From assembly GCF_020682705.1 (NCBI RefSeq), contig NZ_JAGTTN010000001.1, positions 1,294,081 through 1,358,080 of the forward strand: 64,000 bases of DNA, read 5' to 3'. This DNA is from Microbacterium allomyrinae (GTDB lineage Bacteria; Actinomycetota; Actinomycetes; Actinomycetales; Microbacteriaceae). Both the position numbers and the translations under genes were made by a program. The notes under the pieces were generated by a model, which saw only the letters and a list, made by a program, of their open reading frames with translations, did no database searches and was not told where the DNA came from. Position 1 is the stretch's first letter. The number at the start of each line of letters is the position of its first letter. Positions 39,113-49,008 of the stretch are shown in pieces.

Positions 39113-40762
39113 TCAGGCGTTGTCGCCGCTGCGCCAGATCAGGCTTCTGCGCAGACGATCCGCCTCGGTCTGGGCATCCCCGACGACCTGCGCGAGGCCG
39201 CTTCCCGAAACCCACGCCCCCACCGCGGCGATGCCGGGCGCCGCGGCGATGGCGGCGCGTGCGGCCGCAGCACGTTCCCGCTGCCCGACCGCCGAGACCG
39301 GTGGAACGAGCGTGAAGGAGTCCCGGTGAGCGCCGACGAGATGATGGTCGTCGAGCGCCACCCCCAGGAGAGCGGATGCCTCGGCCAGCGCCATCCCTGC
39401 GGCATCGGCGTCGCCGAGTCCCGCGGTGGCGGGCGGGTCGGCCGGGCCCCCGAAGGCGACGCGCACCACGTGGCGCCCGGGGCCGATCGCGCGCGCGAGC
39501 CAGTCCCAGCGCGCGGTCTCGTGGACGAGCCCGACGGCACGGTGGGCGCCCGGGATCGCGTGGACGTGCGCTCCGCGCGGAGCGGTGTCGAGGGCGGGAG
39601 CCTCGATGAGCAGTGTGACGACCTCGCGCGCGATGCCCGCCGGCGTGACGTCCGCGAACGCCGGGGAGCCCGCGGCGGACGCCAGCAGCACACGGGCCGT
39701 GGCTTCGTCCGTCGCGACGATGACCGCATCGGCGGTGTACTGCGAGGCCGTCTCGGGTGTGAGATCCGGCGCATCGTCGCCCGCACCCGATCCGGGTGCC
39801 GCGATGTCCGCGTCGAGGTCGATCGTCCATCCCGCGTTCGCTCGCGCGAGGGCCAGGACGCGGGCGCCGGTGCGGATGGTGGCGCCCCGACCGGCGAGCT
39901 TGTCGCGAAGGGCGGCGACGAGCTGCGGCATCCCTCCCTCGATCGTCTCGATCGCCGGACCGGACGCGGCGTCGAGACGGATCTCCGAGACGGCGGCGCC
40001 GAGCGACCCGGTACGGGTGAGCGCCGGGCTGAGAGCGGGGATCGCGACCTCGACGTCGACGTCGTCGGGGAGCAGCCCGAAGCGGTCGATGCTGAGAGGT
40101 GCGACGAGCCGGTGGAGCACGGCGTCGCCCATGCGGCTTCGGACGAGGCGGCCGAGACTGCGCTGCGTGCCGATCGTCAGAGGCGGACGCAGTCGGTCGA
40201 CATAGGCGCGCCAGGTGCCGCTCCAGCCGATCACCCGGCGGACGCTCTCGTCCCACGCGTTCGCCGGGATTCCGAGCACGTTCTCGACCGGGAGCGGCGC
40301 CGCCGCACCCCGCGGAAGTCCCGCGAGCCACTCGCGATCGTCGCGGGGAGTGACGACGACCGCATCCGGTGCGACCTCGGCGACGAGCCGCCGCACCGCG
40401 CCGCCGCGGGTCGACCAGCAGGTCGCGCCGGTCTCGAGGCGAACTCCGGCGACCTCCGCCGAGCCGATCACACCACCGAGCCGATCGGATGCCTCGACGA
40501 CCGTCACCGACATGCCGACCTTGGCGCACTCCCACGCCGCCGTGAGACCGGCGATGCCTCCGCCGATGACCACGACCCGGGTGTCTCGGGCGTGCGCGAC
40601 GAGCTCTTCGAGCGGTTCGGAGGCTGGGCCCACACGCCCGGAGACTCCGGGCACCCCGTCTGAGTGCCCGTGGCCAGAGGCTCCGCTCGACACGCCGGCA
40701 GCGAGTGGAGAGGCCGCCGGGGCGGCGTCTGGAGAGGGCGTCGGGACGGTCACGGCATCCAT
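39113..40762 (-). CDS. hemY: Protoporphyrinogen/coproporphyrinogen oxidase
   Basis: A 549-residue FAD enzyme of heme synthesis. After a ~60-residue Ala/Ser/Gly/Pro-rich extension, VVVIGGGIAGLTAAWECAKVGMSVTVVEASDRLGG forms the FAD-binding motif; PLSIDRFGLLPDDVDVEVAIPAL and the C-terminal AVGAWVSGSGLAQVVGDAQTEAD complete the amine-oxidase/HemY pattern. In actinobacteria this enzyme makes coproporphyrin III. The ATG at 40762 (MDAVTVPT) is my choice; a 46-codon longer frame is possible. hemD lies 1.3 kb away on the same strand, with the small envelope genes between. Confidence 0.87.
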   Translation of the reverse strand: MDAVTVPTPSPDAAPAASPLAAGVSSGASGHGHSDGVPGVSGRVGPASEPLEELVAHARDTRVVVIGGGIAGLTAAWECAKVGMSVTVVEASDRLGGVIGSAEVAGVRLETGATCWSTRGGAVRRLVAEVAPDAVVVTPRDDREWLAGLPRGAAAPLPVENVLGIPANAWDESVRRVIGWSGTWRAYVDRLRPPLTIGTQRSLGRLVRSRMGDAVLHRLVAPLSIDRFGLLPDDVDVEVAIPALSPALTRTGSLGAAVSEIRLDAASGPAIETIEGGMPQLVAALRDKLAGRGATIRTGARVLALARANAGWTIDLDADIAAPGSGAGDDAPDLTPETASQYTADAVIVATDEATARVLLASAAGSPAFADVTPAGIAREVVTLLIEAPALDTAPRGAHVHAIPGAHRAVGLVHETARWDWLARAIGPGRHVVRVAFGGPADPPATAGLGDADAAGMALAEASALLGVALDDHHLVGAHRDSFTLVPPVSAVGQRERAAAARAAIAAAPGIAAVGAWVSGSGLAQVVGDAQTEADRLRRSLIWRSGDNA

Positions 40763-40784
40763 CCTTCCATCCCGGGGGTTTCCG

Positions 40785-41609
40785 TCAGCCGTCGGTGTGG
40801 CGCTGTTCCCGCGCCTCGGCGCGCGTGCGCGGGGGGTGCGGCGCGTCTTCGGACGGCCCTTCTGCGTCATCGGATGCATCGGCCGGCCCGGATGCTTCAT
40901 CGGCCGGCCCGGGACCCGCCGGAGCGTGGCCGCCGACCGAGGTGACGCGTCCGTCGTGCAGCTCGATCACCCGATCGGCGCGCTGCACGAGCAGCGGGTC
41001 GTGCGTCGAGACCACCGCCGCCAGCCCCTGCGAGTGCACCAGGTCGCCGATGAGGTCCATGACCGTGGCGGCGGTGCGGGAGTCGAGCTGTCCGGTCGGC
41101 TCGTCGGCGATGAGCACGTGCGGCCGCACGGCGATCGCCCGTGCGATGCCGACACGCTGTTGCTGGCCTCCCGACAGCTCGCCCGGTCGCTGGGCGGCGT
41201 GATCGGCGAGCCCGACGAGGCGCAGTGCCTCGGCGACGCGGCGGTCGCGCTCGGCCGGCGCCGTCTTCGCGATGCGCAGCGGCAGTTCGACGTTCTCGGC
41301 GGCGGACATGATCGGGATCAGCCCGAAGGATTGGAACACGAAGCCGAGGCGCTCCCGCCGTACCCGGGCGAGTTCGTCCTCGTCGAGCGCCGTGGCCTCG
41401 ACGTCGCCGATCCACACGCGCCCCGAGGTGGGCTGGTCGAGTCCGCCCAGCAGGTTGAGCAGCGTCGTCTTGCCCGCACCCGACGAGCCGCGCACCACGA
41501 CCAGCTCGCCCTCGGCCACCTCGATGTCGATGTCGACGCACGCGTGCACGTCGCCGGCAGCGGAGCGGAATGTGCGGGTCAGCTTCTCGCCGCGCAGTGC
41601 CAGGGTCAT
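40785..41609 (-). CDS. ABC transporter ATP-binding protein (MacB/LolD-like)
   Basis: A 274-residue ATPase: Walker A GSSGAGKTT, signature LSGGQQQR, Walker B VLIADEPTGQLD and switch His STHD. The length, and GLDQPTSGRVWIG, place it with LolD/MacB-type ATPases that power FtsX-fold permeases. The C-terminal ~45 residues are a disordered Gly/Pro/Ala/Asp-rich tail. The ATG overlaps the preceding ATPase stop as ATGA. The four genes 40785-47800 probably make one or two mechanotransmission-type ABC systems. Confidence 0.85.
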   Translation of the reverse strand: MTLALRGEKLTRTFRSAAGDVHACVDIDIEVAEGELVVVRGSSGAGKTTLLNLLGGLDQPTSGRVWIGDVEATALDEDELARVRRERLGFVFQSFGLIPIMSAAENVELPLRIAKTAPAERDRRVAEALRLVGLADHAAQRPGELSGGQQQRVGIARAIAVRPHVLIADEPTGQLDSRTAATVMDLIGDLVHSQGLAAVVSTHDPLLVQRADRVIELHDGRVTSVGGHAPAGPGPADEASGPADASDDAEGPSEDAPHPPRTRAEAREQRHTDG

Positions 41610-42706
41610 GACGGCTCCTCCTCGGTCGTCGGCGACGTCGTCGTCTCGGTCCCCTCCGCCGTGTCCCGGAAATCCTCGCTGGAAGCGGTTCCCCCCGGAT
41701 GATTCTGGGGCACGGATGCCTCGACCCTCGCGGATTCGTGGTCGCTCGAGCGGTCCGAGGTGGTTGTCGGACGCTGACCGGGCCAGACGCCGACGTGGTC
41801 GGGCTCGAGGGCGAGGCGCACGCGCTCACGCAGATCGAGCGCGGACACGAAGTCGTCGGGAAGCTGGAGGCGCCCGACGCGGTCGAGCACGGCGTACTCC
41901 TCGGCGACGTGCTGTTCGGCGCCGTGCTCGTCGACGCGCGTCGAGCGGAGCACCTCGGTCGAGGTGCGGCCGTCGCGGATCTGCACGGTGCGCGCGACGT
42001 GCTCCGAGACCGCAGGGTCGTGCGTCACGATGAGCGTGGTGACGCCGAGCTCGCGGTTGACCGCTCGCATGGCCTCGAGCACGTGCGCGCTCGTGGTGTC
42101 GTCGAGCTCGCCGGTCGGCTCATCGGCCAGGAGCACCCGCGGGCTGTTCGCGATGCCGACGGCGATCGCGACGCGCTGCTGCTCGCCGCCCGACATCTCG
42201 GCGGGCCTGCGCTCGGCGCAGTGCGTCACCTCCAGCAGGTCGAGCATCTCTGCGACGCGCGCGCGGCGCGCGGCGGCACCTCGCGCCGCACCGGTGATCG
42301 CCAGCGTTGCGGCGACGTTCTCGCTCGCCGAGAGGTACGGCAGAAGGTTGCGCGAGGTCTGCTGCCACACGAACCCGACGCTGCGGCGGCGGAACGCGAC
42401 GCGCTCCTTCTCCTTCATCGTGAGCAGATCGTGGCCGGCGACCCACGCCACGCCCGCCGTGGGCTGGTCCAGGCTCGACAGGATCGATAGGAGCGTGGAC
42501 TTCCCCGACCCGGATGCTCCCACCACGGCGACCAGCTCGCCCGCCTCCACACGCAGATTCAGCCCCTGGAGCGCCTGTACCTCGACGCCCTGCCCGCCGG
42601 CCGAGAGCACCTTGAAGATCCGCACCAGATCGACGCAGAGGATGTCGGCATCCGGCGCATCCGTTCGCACCGGCGCCTCTCCCGGCTGCTGAGCGTGTCG
42701 AACCAT
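41606..42706 (-). CDS. ABC transporter ATP-binding protein with AbrB-like C-terminal segment
   Basis: A 366-residue ATPase of the MacB/LolD kind: Walker A GASGSGKST, signature MSGGEQQR, Walker B VLLADEPTGELD. After the ATPase core (~residue 240) comes a segment around VLDRVGRLQLPDDFVSALDL and RVRLALEPDHVGVWP that resembles the swapped-hairpin AbrB fold, then a disordered Thr/Ser/Glu-rich tail. The AbrB-like part is uncommon in ABC ATPases and may dimerise or regulate the protein. It is separated by 4 nt from the large permease gene and overlaps the next ATPase by 4 bp. Confidence 0.8.
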   Translation of the reverse strand: MVRHAQQPGEAPVRTDAPDADILCVDLVRIFKVLSAGGQGVEVQALQGLNLRVEAGELVAVVGASGSGKSTLLSILSSLDQPTAGVAWVAGHDLLTMKEKERVAFRRRSVGFVWQQTSRNLLPYLSASENVAATLAITGAARGAAARRARVAEMLDLLEVTHCAERRPAEMSGGEQQRVAIAVGIANSPRVLLADEPTGELDDTTSAHVLEAMRAVNRELGVTTLIVTHDPAVSEHVARTVQIRDGRTSTEVLRSTRVDEHGAEQHVAEEYAVLDRVGRLQLPDDFVSALDLRERVRLALEPDHVGVWPGQRPTTTSDRSSDHESARVEASVPQNHPGGTASSEDFRDTAEGTETTTSPTTEEEPS

Positions 42707-42710
42707 GGTC

Positions 42711-45416
42711 CTATCCTTCCTCCACCGTGCGCAGAGCGCCCGCGGCGCGGATGCGACGTGAGACGAGCAGGGCGATCGCGGTGAGCAGCGTGGCGAGCGC
42801 GAGGAATCCGCCGAGCGTGAGCGCGAGGATCGCCGGGTCGATGACGTAGGCGGGTGCGACGGACGATCCCGTGAAAGGGCGGAGATCGACTGCGGCCAGG
42901 ACGACGAGCGGAACGAGGGCTCCGAACACGGTGCCCGCGACGACGGCCGCGATCGTGGGAGGGCCGATCTCCCACAGGGCGAGGGACGCCCCGGACCGCG
43001 GCGGTGCGCCGAGAGTGCGCAGCAGCGCCAGGACGCGTGCCCGGGGTCCGGCGGCGAGCGCGAGCGTCATCGCGATCGCGAGCGCGCTGAGCATTGCCGC
43101 CACCCCGGTCGCCAGGAGCAGAGCCCCGCGCACGCCCTGCACCGCGGGACCGGATTCGATGCGCGCGGCGATCTCTGCGGCCGTGTCGATGCGCACCTGG
43201 GTGCCCAGGATCGTGCGGAGGTCCTGCTCGACGGCGTCGCGCTCTGCGTCGGCCTCGAGCCTCACCAGCACCGTGCGGTCGCTGGGGTCCAGACCCAGCA
43301 CTTCGTCGGCATAGAAGGAGTCGAACGTGATCCAGTTCTCGCGCGCGCCGGTCGGCACCGGCCCGCGGGTCACTCCCACCACCTCTGCCTCCACGCCGCC
43401 GGCGCTCACCTCGTCGGAGCCGTCGATGATGTCGGCCGTCGCCCCCGCCACGACCATCGGCATCGGATCGTCCGAAGGCTCGATCGAGACGCCGGGTGGC
43501 AGCATCCCCGGCCCGTCGCCCTGCACGGCCCGCAGGTCTGCCGCATCGACGACGAACGCGGATGTTCCCCGCCGGTCTCCGCCGATCTCGAGCGTGACGG
43601 AGTCCGCTCCCGAGATGCCCGCTGCTGCGGCGACACCGTCGACCGCCTTCACCTGTTCGAGCTCATCGCGGGTGAACGTCGCGCCCGCGATGCGCAGGTC
43701 GGCGCCGATCTGCGCGCGCGAGGCCTCGGCGACCCCGTTCTGCAGTGCGGACAGGAGGATGCCCGACGACACGGCCACCGAGACGCCCACCACCAGGGCG
43801 AGCACCGGAGTGAGCCCGATCGACGGCTCGCGCAGTGCGCGCGCCGAGCCGAGGAAGACGTCGGCGCCGCGGGATGCGCGCGACCGCGCGAGGATCGCAC
43901 TCAGCGGCAGCGGATACACCCGCAGCGTGACGAGGCAGGCGACGAGGGAGAGCAGGAGCGGTGTCGCGGCGAGCAGCAGATCGACGCCGTCGCTGTAGCC
44001 CCGCACGAACAGCAGGACGAGTGCGACCCCGGCGAACCCGGTGATCACGCCCTCCGAGATGAGGCGCAGCCTCGAGCCGCGCCGCCCCAGATCGGTGCGG
44101 ACCTGACGCTCTGCCGCGGACGGGGCGAGGACCACGAGGATCGCGATCGGTGCGAGTGCGAGCAGGAGCGCCGGCACGAGCCCCGCGGCGCCGGGCGCGG
44201 CGCCGAACGCGACGGCGCCGATGACGACCGCGAGAGCTGCACCGACGATCGCGGGCACGACGCCGATGAGGGCCCCTTCGACGGTGAGGAGGCCGCGCAG
44301 CTGGCCGAGGGACGCACCGCGCGCCGACAGCAGGCGCAGTCCGGGGCGACGGCTCTCGAGGATGAGGCGGCATCCGAGGATCAGCACGGCGACCGCGACG
44401 CCGACGGGCCCGGCGACCAGCATCGCGATCACGCCCGCGGTGGTCGCCGCCTGAGCGAGGGCGAGTTCGATCTCGGCGGTGATCTCGGCGTCGAACTTCA
44501 GGCTGAGGATGCCGGCGCCCTGCGCCGAGGACCCGACGGTGTGTCCGACGGACGTGAGCTTGTTGAGCGCGGCGACGGTCTGCTCAGCGTCGTCGGACTC
44601 GATCCGATCGACGTCGGCGGGGTACCAGACGGTCGTGCCGGCCCGGCCGCCGAGGCCGTCGTACATCCATGCCGTGGCAGACGAGGACGGATGCGCGAAC
44701 GCCGTGCCCGTCACCTGGCGCGCCCTGTTGCCGTCATCGAAGATCTGCGGCTCGATCACCGAGCGAACGTGCTGCCAGAAGTCCGACCGGGGGTCGGCGG
44801 CCTCGAACACACCCGAGAGGACGACCACGTAGGGGGCGTCGTCCTCGCGCAGGTGGCGTTGCTCGCCGACCGCCCACTCGAGCTCTCGCGCGGTCTCCGC
44901 CGACATCACGACCTCCACGCGATAGCCGCCGCCTTCCTCCACGGCCGGACCCGGCAGCTCGCCCTCGGTCATGCGCAGCTCGGACTCGTAGCCGGGAGAG
45001 AACGCCATCGTGAGCAGCTTCGTGGCGGGGTCCTCGAGGATCGGCAGACCGGAAACGGACGCGACGGCGTGCGCCGGCCCGAGCACCGTCGGCAGCGGGC
45101 TGTCCGCACTGGTGCGGATGTCTTCGAGCGCCGCGGCGAACTCGCCCCACACCGCTCCCGTCTCGGTCGGCGGATAGGGATCGAGCGCGGGCAGCTGCGG
45201 AAAGCTCGGCGAGTCCGCCACGACGTCGCGCTCGGTCGCCGAGAGACCGGCGAGCCGGTCGCGCAGCGCGGCATCCCCCAGCACCCCCATCGCGATCGGC
45301 GCGGCCGTCGCGATGAACGACAGCACCAGTACGAGCGCCGCCACGATCACGCTGCCCCCGGCGCGGGAGCGCACGTGGTGGACCGCGAGAGCACGAGTCG
45401 TGACACGCCGGGTCAT
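42711..45416 (-). CDS. FtsX-like permease, large ABC membrane protein
   Basis: A 901-residue membrane protein. An N-terminal helix (SVIVAALVLVLSFIATAAPIAMGVLG) is followed by a ~300-residue extracytoplasmic domain, then a cluster of helices (about residues 340-560), a second external domain and three C-terminal helices with ALLRTLGAPPRSG, the hallmark turn of FtsX/MacB permeases. It thus has two FtsX-type halves. The ATG at 45416 overlaps the upstream permease stop (ATGA). It partners with the two downstream ATPases; the substrate could be a lipid, peptide or lipoprotein. Confidence 0.83.
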   Translation of the reverse strand: MTRRVTTRALAVHHVRSRAGGSVIVAALVLVLSFIATAAPIAMGVLGDAALRDRLAGLSATERDVVADSPSFPQLPALDPYPPTETGAVWGEFAAALEDIRTSADSPLPTVLGPAHAVASVSGLPILEDPATKLLTMAFSPGYESELRMTEGELPGPAVEEGGGYRVEVVMSAETARELEWAVGEQRHLREDDAPYVVVLSGVFEAADPRSDFWQHVRSVIEPQIFDDGNRARQVTGTAFAHPSSSATAWMYDGLGGRAGTTVWYPADVDRIESDDAEQTVAALNKLTSVGHTVGSSAQGAGILSLKFDAEITAEIELALAQAATTAGVIAMLVAGPVGVAVAVLILGCRLILESRRPGLRLLSARGASLGQLRGLLTVEGALIGVVPAIVGAALAVVIGAVAFGAAPGAAGLVPALLLALAPIAILVVLAPSAAERQVRTDLGRRGSRLRLISEGVITGFAGVALVLLFVRGYSDGVDLLLAATPLLLSLVACLVTLRVYPLPLSAILARSRASRGADVFLGSARALREPSIGLTPVLALVVGVSVAVSSGILLSALQNGVAEASRAQIGADLRIAGATFTRDELEQVKAVDGVAAAAGISGADSVTLEIGGDRRGTSAFVVDAADLRAVQGDGPGMLPPGVSIEPSDDPMPMVVAGATADIIDGSDEVSAGGVEAEVVGVTRGPVPTGARENWITFDSFYADEVLGLDPSDRTVLVRLEADAERDAVEQDLRTILGTQVRIDTAAEIAARIESGPAVQGVRGALLLATGVAAMLSALAIAMTLALAAGPRARVLALLRTLGAPPRSGASLALWEIGPPTIAAVVAGTVFGALVPLVVLAAVDLRPFTGSSVAPAYVIDPAILALTLGGFLALATLLTAIALLVSRRIRAAGALRTVEEG

Positions 45417-47800
45417 CGCGATTCCTCCCCCACCGTCGCCGCACGGGCGGCGCGGCCGACCCCGGTCGCGGCGACCGCGACGATCGCAACCAAGCCCAGG
45501 GCGAGCCCCGCCACGGCGAGCAGGAGAGGCACCCACACGACGGTCACGCCGCCGGCGAGCGAGAGGATGCCGGGGGTCACGGCCCGCACCAGCTCGGGAA
45601 CGATCAGCCACGACACGAATCCACCCGAGGCCGCACCCAGCACGATCGCCGTCGCGAACACGCCGCCGAGCTCGGCCGCGCGCATCCGCGCCTGTCTGCC
45701 CGCCGTCACGCCGAGCGCCCGCAGCACTCCGAGTTCGCGCCGCCGAGCGATCGCGAGGGTCTGCACGATCGCGAATGCCGCGATGAGCGACAGCACGGCG
45801 GATCCCGCCGTCGCGATCCACCAGCCGGGAACGAGCGCGCCGACGACGCTCGCCGCGACGCCGGGTGCGGAGGTGATCACGGGGCGGTCGCCGAGTGCTG
45901 CGCTCAGTCCGTCGGCGGCGGACTCCGAGCCCGCCGCCCACACCGAGTCGGGTGCCACGATCGACGTGCCCAGCTGCAGCTGCGAGGTCAGAAGGGTCTC
46001 CATAGGCACGAAGAGGGAGACGGATGCGGTCGCCCCCGCAATCGCGTCGACGAGCGACGAGATGACGGCGGCGCCGCGTCGTCCGGTGCCGGCGTAGCGG
46101 AACTCCAGCGGATCGCCGACTCCGACGCCGAGCCGTGAAGCGAGCGTGCCGGTCACGACCGCTTCGACCGGCGTGGCCGCGCCCCCCGCTCGCGCGCCGC
46201 CGTCTGCGAGCCAGAGCACCTCTTCGGCGTTGCCGCCCTCCAGCAGCACCTCCCCGCCGATATCGAGCGGGCCCTGTCCGACCGCCTCCACCTCGGCGAG
46301 CGTCACCGACACACTCCGGTTCGAGAGGATGGGGCCGGTCCCGGCGACAATCGCGAAGAGGCGCCATGGGGCCGTACCGCCGGGCAGCACCGCCTCGCCG
46401 ACGAGGGTCGCCGTGCCATCATCGTCCACGAGCGGGTCGCCGTCCAACGCGATCCGCGCCGGGGCCCCTGTCGCGTCGAACAGGAGCGCGACGACCCGGA
46501 CATCGGTGACGACACCGCCCGACGGCGATACGAGGTCGGCGCGCACGCGAAGCCGGGTCACGGCCTCGTCGAGCGGTACGGGATCGGAGACCACGACCTC
46601 GCCCTCCCCCTCTCCCTCGGCAGACGCGGAGGCCCGGAGCGCATCCTTGTCGATGAGGCCTCCGGCCGAGCTCACGACGGAATCGATCGCCGACGACGGC
46701 ACCGCGACCAGCTGCGCATCGCTCGAGCCGATCTCCACGGGTGCCACGAGGGCGGGAGCCGCGGCATCCACTCCCTCCACGGACGCTGCAACGGCGACGT
46801 CGTCGGGCGTGACGGACTGCGGCGCAGTGTCGACCCGCAGGTCGGCGCCGGCGCGCACGGCGGCCGAGTCCGTCGTCATCGCGGTCCAGGTCGCGGAGTA
46901 CGCCGAGGCGAACACGGCCTGCGCGACGGTCAGCGCGACGAGCAGCACCGCGACGGCGTAGATCGGGATGCGGCGCGCCACCTGGCGCGCAGGATATCCG
47001 GGCTCGAGCGCCGCACCGGCTGCGGCGGGTCGCGACCATGCGACGGCGGCGGATCCGAACAGGGCGAGCGCGACGAGGGCACCGGCCATGAGGACCACGG
47101 CGGGGGCGATCGCGACGATCGGGTCGAACCCGGCGCCCCGCGCGAGCGGGAGCTGCCAGATCACGAGCGCCGACGCCAGAAGCACCACGATGACCAGCGC
47201 CGCGGTCGTCACGCGGGCACCGCGCGTCGCCGTGCGCCGGGCTTCGCCGCGGCGGATGGCGATCGTGAACGTCGCGGCGAGGAGCACGCCTGTCGCCCCT
47301 GCCCACGGCCACTGCACGAGCGCGTCCGAGGGCGCTGCGCCGACGACGGCGGTGACCGCGGTCGCGAGAAGGAGGCCGGCCACGACTCCGGCGAGCGCGA
47401 CGAGGCCGCCCTCCGCGGCATCCGTCGTCCATGCCTGCGTGCGCGAGAAGCCGCGCGCGCGAATGGTCGCGGTCTCGTGCTCGCGCGCCGCGGCGATCAG
47501 CCGTGCGAGCTGGGCGATCGCAGTGGCGGCGAGGATCGCGACCAGGAGCACGAGTGCCGGTGCCGCCGATGCGAGCGCGGCGGTGCCCGCATCGACCTGA
47601 TCGGCGACCTCCTCGGCCGAAGCGCCCGGCGGGGACGCATCGCCTGCCGCATCGACCGCGCGCGCGAGCCACGCCAGCACGACGCACACGGTCACGACCG
47701 CCACCGAGACGGTGGCCGCCGCGCTCGCGAGCAGGCCCGAGCGGGCTCCGGCCCTGATCCGCAGCAGTCGCCAGGACGACGGCGTGCGGCGATCGGGCAT
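45413..47800 (-). CDS. FtsX-like permease
   Basis: A 795-residue membrane protein. It begins with a membrane helix (LLASAAATVSVAVVTVCVVLAWL), has four more in the N-terminal half with a cytoplasmic EHETATIRARGFSRTQ turn, then a ~300-residue external domain (with TLAEVEAVGQGPLDI) and C-terminal helices around ARRRELGVLRALGVTAGRQ, the conserved FtsX turn. The ATG at 47800 gives MPDRRTPSSW; a frame reaching 48016 antisense to the next gene is rejected. First gene of the four-gene ABC operon, divergent from the HhH-GPD gene 139 bp away. Confidence 0.83.
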   Translation of the reverse strand: MPDRRTPSSWRLLRIRAGARSGLLASAAATVSVAVVTVCVVLAWLARAVDAAGDASPPGASAEEVADQVDAGTAALASAAPALVLLVAILAATAIAQLARLIAAAREHETATIRARGFSRTQAWTTDAAEGGLVALAGVVAGLLLATAVTAVVGAAPSDALVQWPWAGATGVLLAATFTIAIRRGEARRTATRGARVTTAALVIVVLLASALVIWQLPLARGAGFDPIVAIAPAVVLMAGALVALALFGSAAVAWSRPAAAGAALEPGYPARQVARRIPIYAVAVLLVALTVAQAVFASAYSATWTAMTTDSAAVRAGADLRVDTAPQSVTPDDVAVAASVEGVDAAAPALVAPVEIGSSDAQLVAVPSSAIDSVVSSAGGLIDKDALRASASAEGEGEGEVVVSDPVPLDEAVTRLRVRADLVSPSGGVVTDVRVVALLFDATGAPARIALDGDPLVDDDGTATLVGEAVLPGGTAPWRLFAIVAGTGPILSNRSVSVTLAEVEAVGQGPLDIGGEVLLEGGNAEEVLWLADGGARAGGAATPVEAVVTGTLASRLGVGVGDPLEFRYAGTGRRGAAVISSLVDAIAGATASVSLFVPMETLLTSQLQLGTSIVAPDSVWAAGSESAADGLSAALGDRPVITSAPGVAASVVGALVPGWWIATAGSAVLSLIAAFAIVQTLAIARRRELGVLRALGVTAGRQARMRAAELGGVFATAIVLGAASGGFVSWLIVPELVRAVTPGILSLAGGVTVVWVPLLLAVAGLALGLVAIVAVAATGVGRAARAATVGEESR

Positions 47801-47939
47801 GGGCTCGGTCCTCCGCGGTTCGTCCGGCGCTGGCGTGGGTTCTGCCAACCTAACCGACGCGCTCCCGCAGCGTCTCGCCTTCTCGACGCAGGACGACCCG
47901 GGCATCGCACGCATCGGAGTCCGGTGGAAGACTGGGGCC

Positions 47940-48536
47940 ATGACGCTCCACATCACGGGCGATGCCGCCGCCGATCGTCTTCTGACCGACGACCCGCTCG
48001 CACTCCTCATCGGCATGCTGCTCGATCAGCAGGTCGCGATGGAGACCGCGTTCGCCGGTCCCCTCAAGATCGAGCAGCGCGTGGGATCGCTGGATGCCGC
48101 GGCCCTCGCGGGCTACGACCCCGAGGCGTTCGTCGAAGAATTCAAGAAGACCCCGGCGGTGCATCGCTTTCCGGGGTCGATGGCGGCCCGCGTGCAGTCG
48201 CTGTGCTCCGCCGTCGCGCAGGACTGGGGCGGCGACGCCGCCGCGATCTGGACGCGTCCGGCGTCCGAACCGGCTGACGGCGCACCCGACGGGCTCACCG
48301 TGCTGAAGAGGCTGAAGTCGCTTCCCGGCTTCGGCGAGCAGAAGGCGAAGATCTTCCTCGCCCTGCTCGGCAAGCAGTACGGCTACACGGGCGACGGGTG
48401 GCGCGAAGCATCCGCACCCTACGGCGAGGACGGGTCGTACCGGAGCGTCGCCGACATCGTCTCGGCCGACTCGCTCACGAAGGTGCGCGAGCACAAGAGG
48501 GCCATGAAGGCCGCCGCGAAGGACGGCGCATCATGA
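47940..48536 (+). CDS. HhH-GPD-type base-excision repair-like protein
   Basis: A 198-residue protein with the HhH-GPD hairpin: the N-terminal LLIGMLLDQQVAMETAFAGP is the conserved first helix pair, and KSLPGFGEQKAKIFLALLGKQYG (about residues 125-147) is the helix-hairpin-helix with a Lys at the place of the catalytic Lys of bifunctional glycosylases. The usual Asp a few residues later is not clear, so activity on damaged DNA is plausible but unproven. The ATG at 47940 gives the family start. The stop overlaps the DUF1801 gene as ATGA. Confidence 0.8.
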   Translation: MTLHITGDAAADRLLTDDPLALLIGMLLDQQVAMETAFAGPLKIEQRVGSLDAAALAGYDPEAFVEEFKKTPAVHRFPGSMAARVQSLCSAVAQDWGGDAAAIWTRPASEPADGAPDGLTVLKRLKSLPGFGEQKAKIFLALLGKQYGYTGDGWREASAPYGEDGSYRSVADIVSADSLTKVREHKRAMKAAAKDGAS

Positions 48537-48955
48537 AGAAGACCGAAGTCGGCGTCGACGAATTCCTCGCCGGTGTGAGTCCCGCGAAACGGCAGCGGGA
48601 TGCCGCGACCATGGTCACCCTGATGCACGACATCACGGGGCACGAACCCGAGATGTGGGGCACCATCGTCGGCTTCGGATCGTGCCACTACCGCTATCCC
48701 ACAGGCACCGAGGGCGACGTTCCGATCGCCGCGTTCTCGCCGCGCCGCCAGGCCACCACGATCTACCTGCTCGACACCGGCGCGCACGCCGATCGGCTCG
48801 CGAAGCTCGGACCCCACGAGACGGGAGCCGGCTGCCTCTACATCAAGGACCTCGAGGCGATCGACGCCGACGTCCTTCGCGAGATCGTCACCGACGACTA
48901 CCGGCGCGTGATCGACGGCGACACCGGCTCTGCGACGTTCACGGTCACGGGCTGA
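48533..48955 (+). CDS. DUF1801-domain protein
   Basis: A 140-residue protein. The conserved features are the N-terminal FLAGVSPAKRQRDAATMVTLMHDITGHEPEMWGTIVGFGSCHYRYP and the C-terminal GAGCLYIKDLEAIDADVLREIV. The family (YdhG-like) is cytosolic and lacks a known reaction. The start overlaps the HhH-GPD stop, so the two are translated together. It ends 53 bp before the SARP regulator. Confidence 0.8.
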   Translation: MKKTEVGVDEFLAGVSPAKRQRDAATMVTLMHDITGHEPEMWGTIVGFGSCHYRYPTGTEGDVPIAAFSPRRQATTIYLLDTGAHADRLAKLGPHETGAGCLYIKDLEAIDADVLREIVTDDYRRVIDGDTGSATFTVTG

Positions 48956-48995
48956 AGACCGCGGCGGCGCGATCCACGGGAGCGGACGCCGGTCT

Positions 48996-49008
48996 TAGGG
49001 TTGACCAC
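48996..49008 (+). promoter_or_regulatory. -10 box of a leaderless transcript (SARP regulator)
   Basis: TAGGGT at 48996-49001 ends 7 nt before the GTG start of the regulator at 49009, with no ribosome-binding site. It supports this start over any ATG in the frame upstream, which lies within the DUF1801 gene. Confidence 0.5.
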
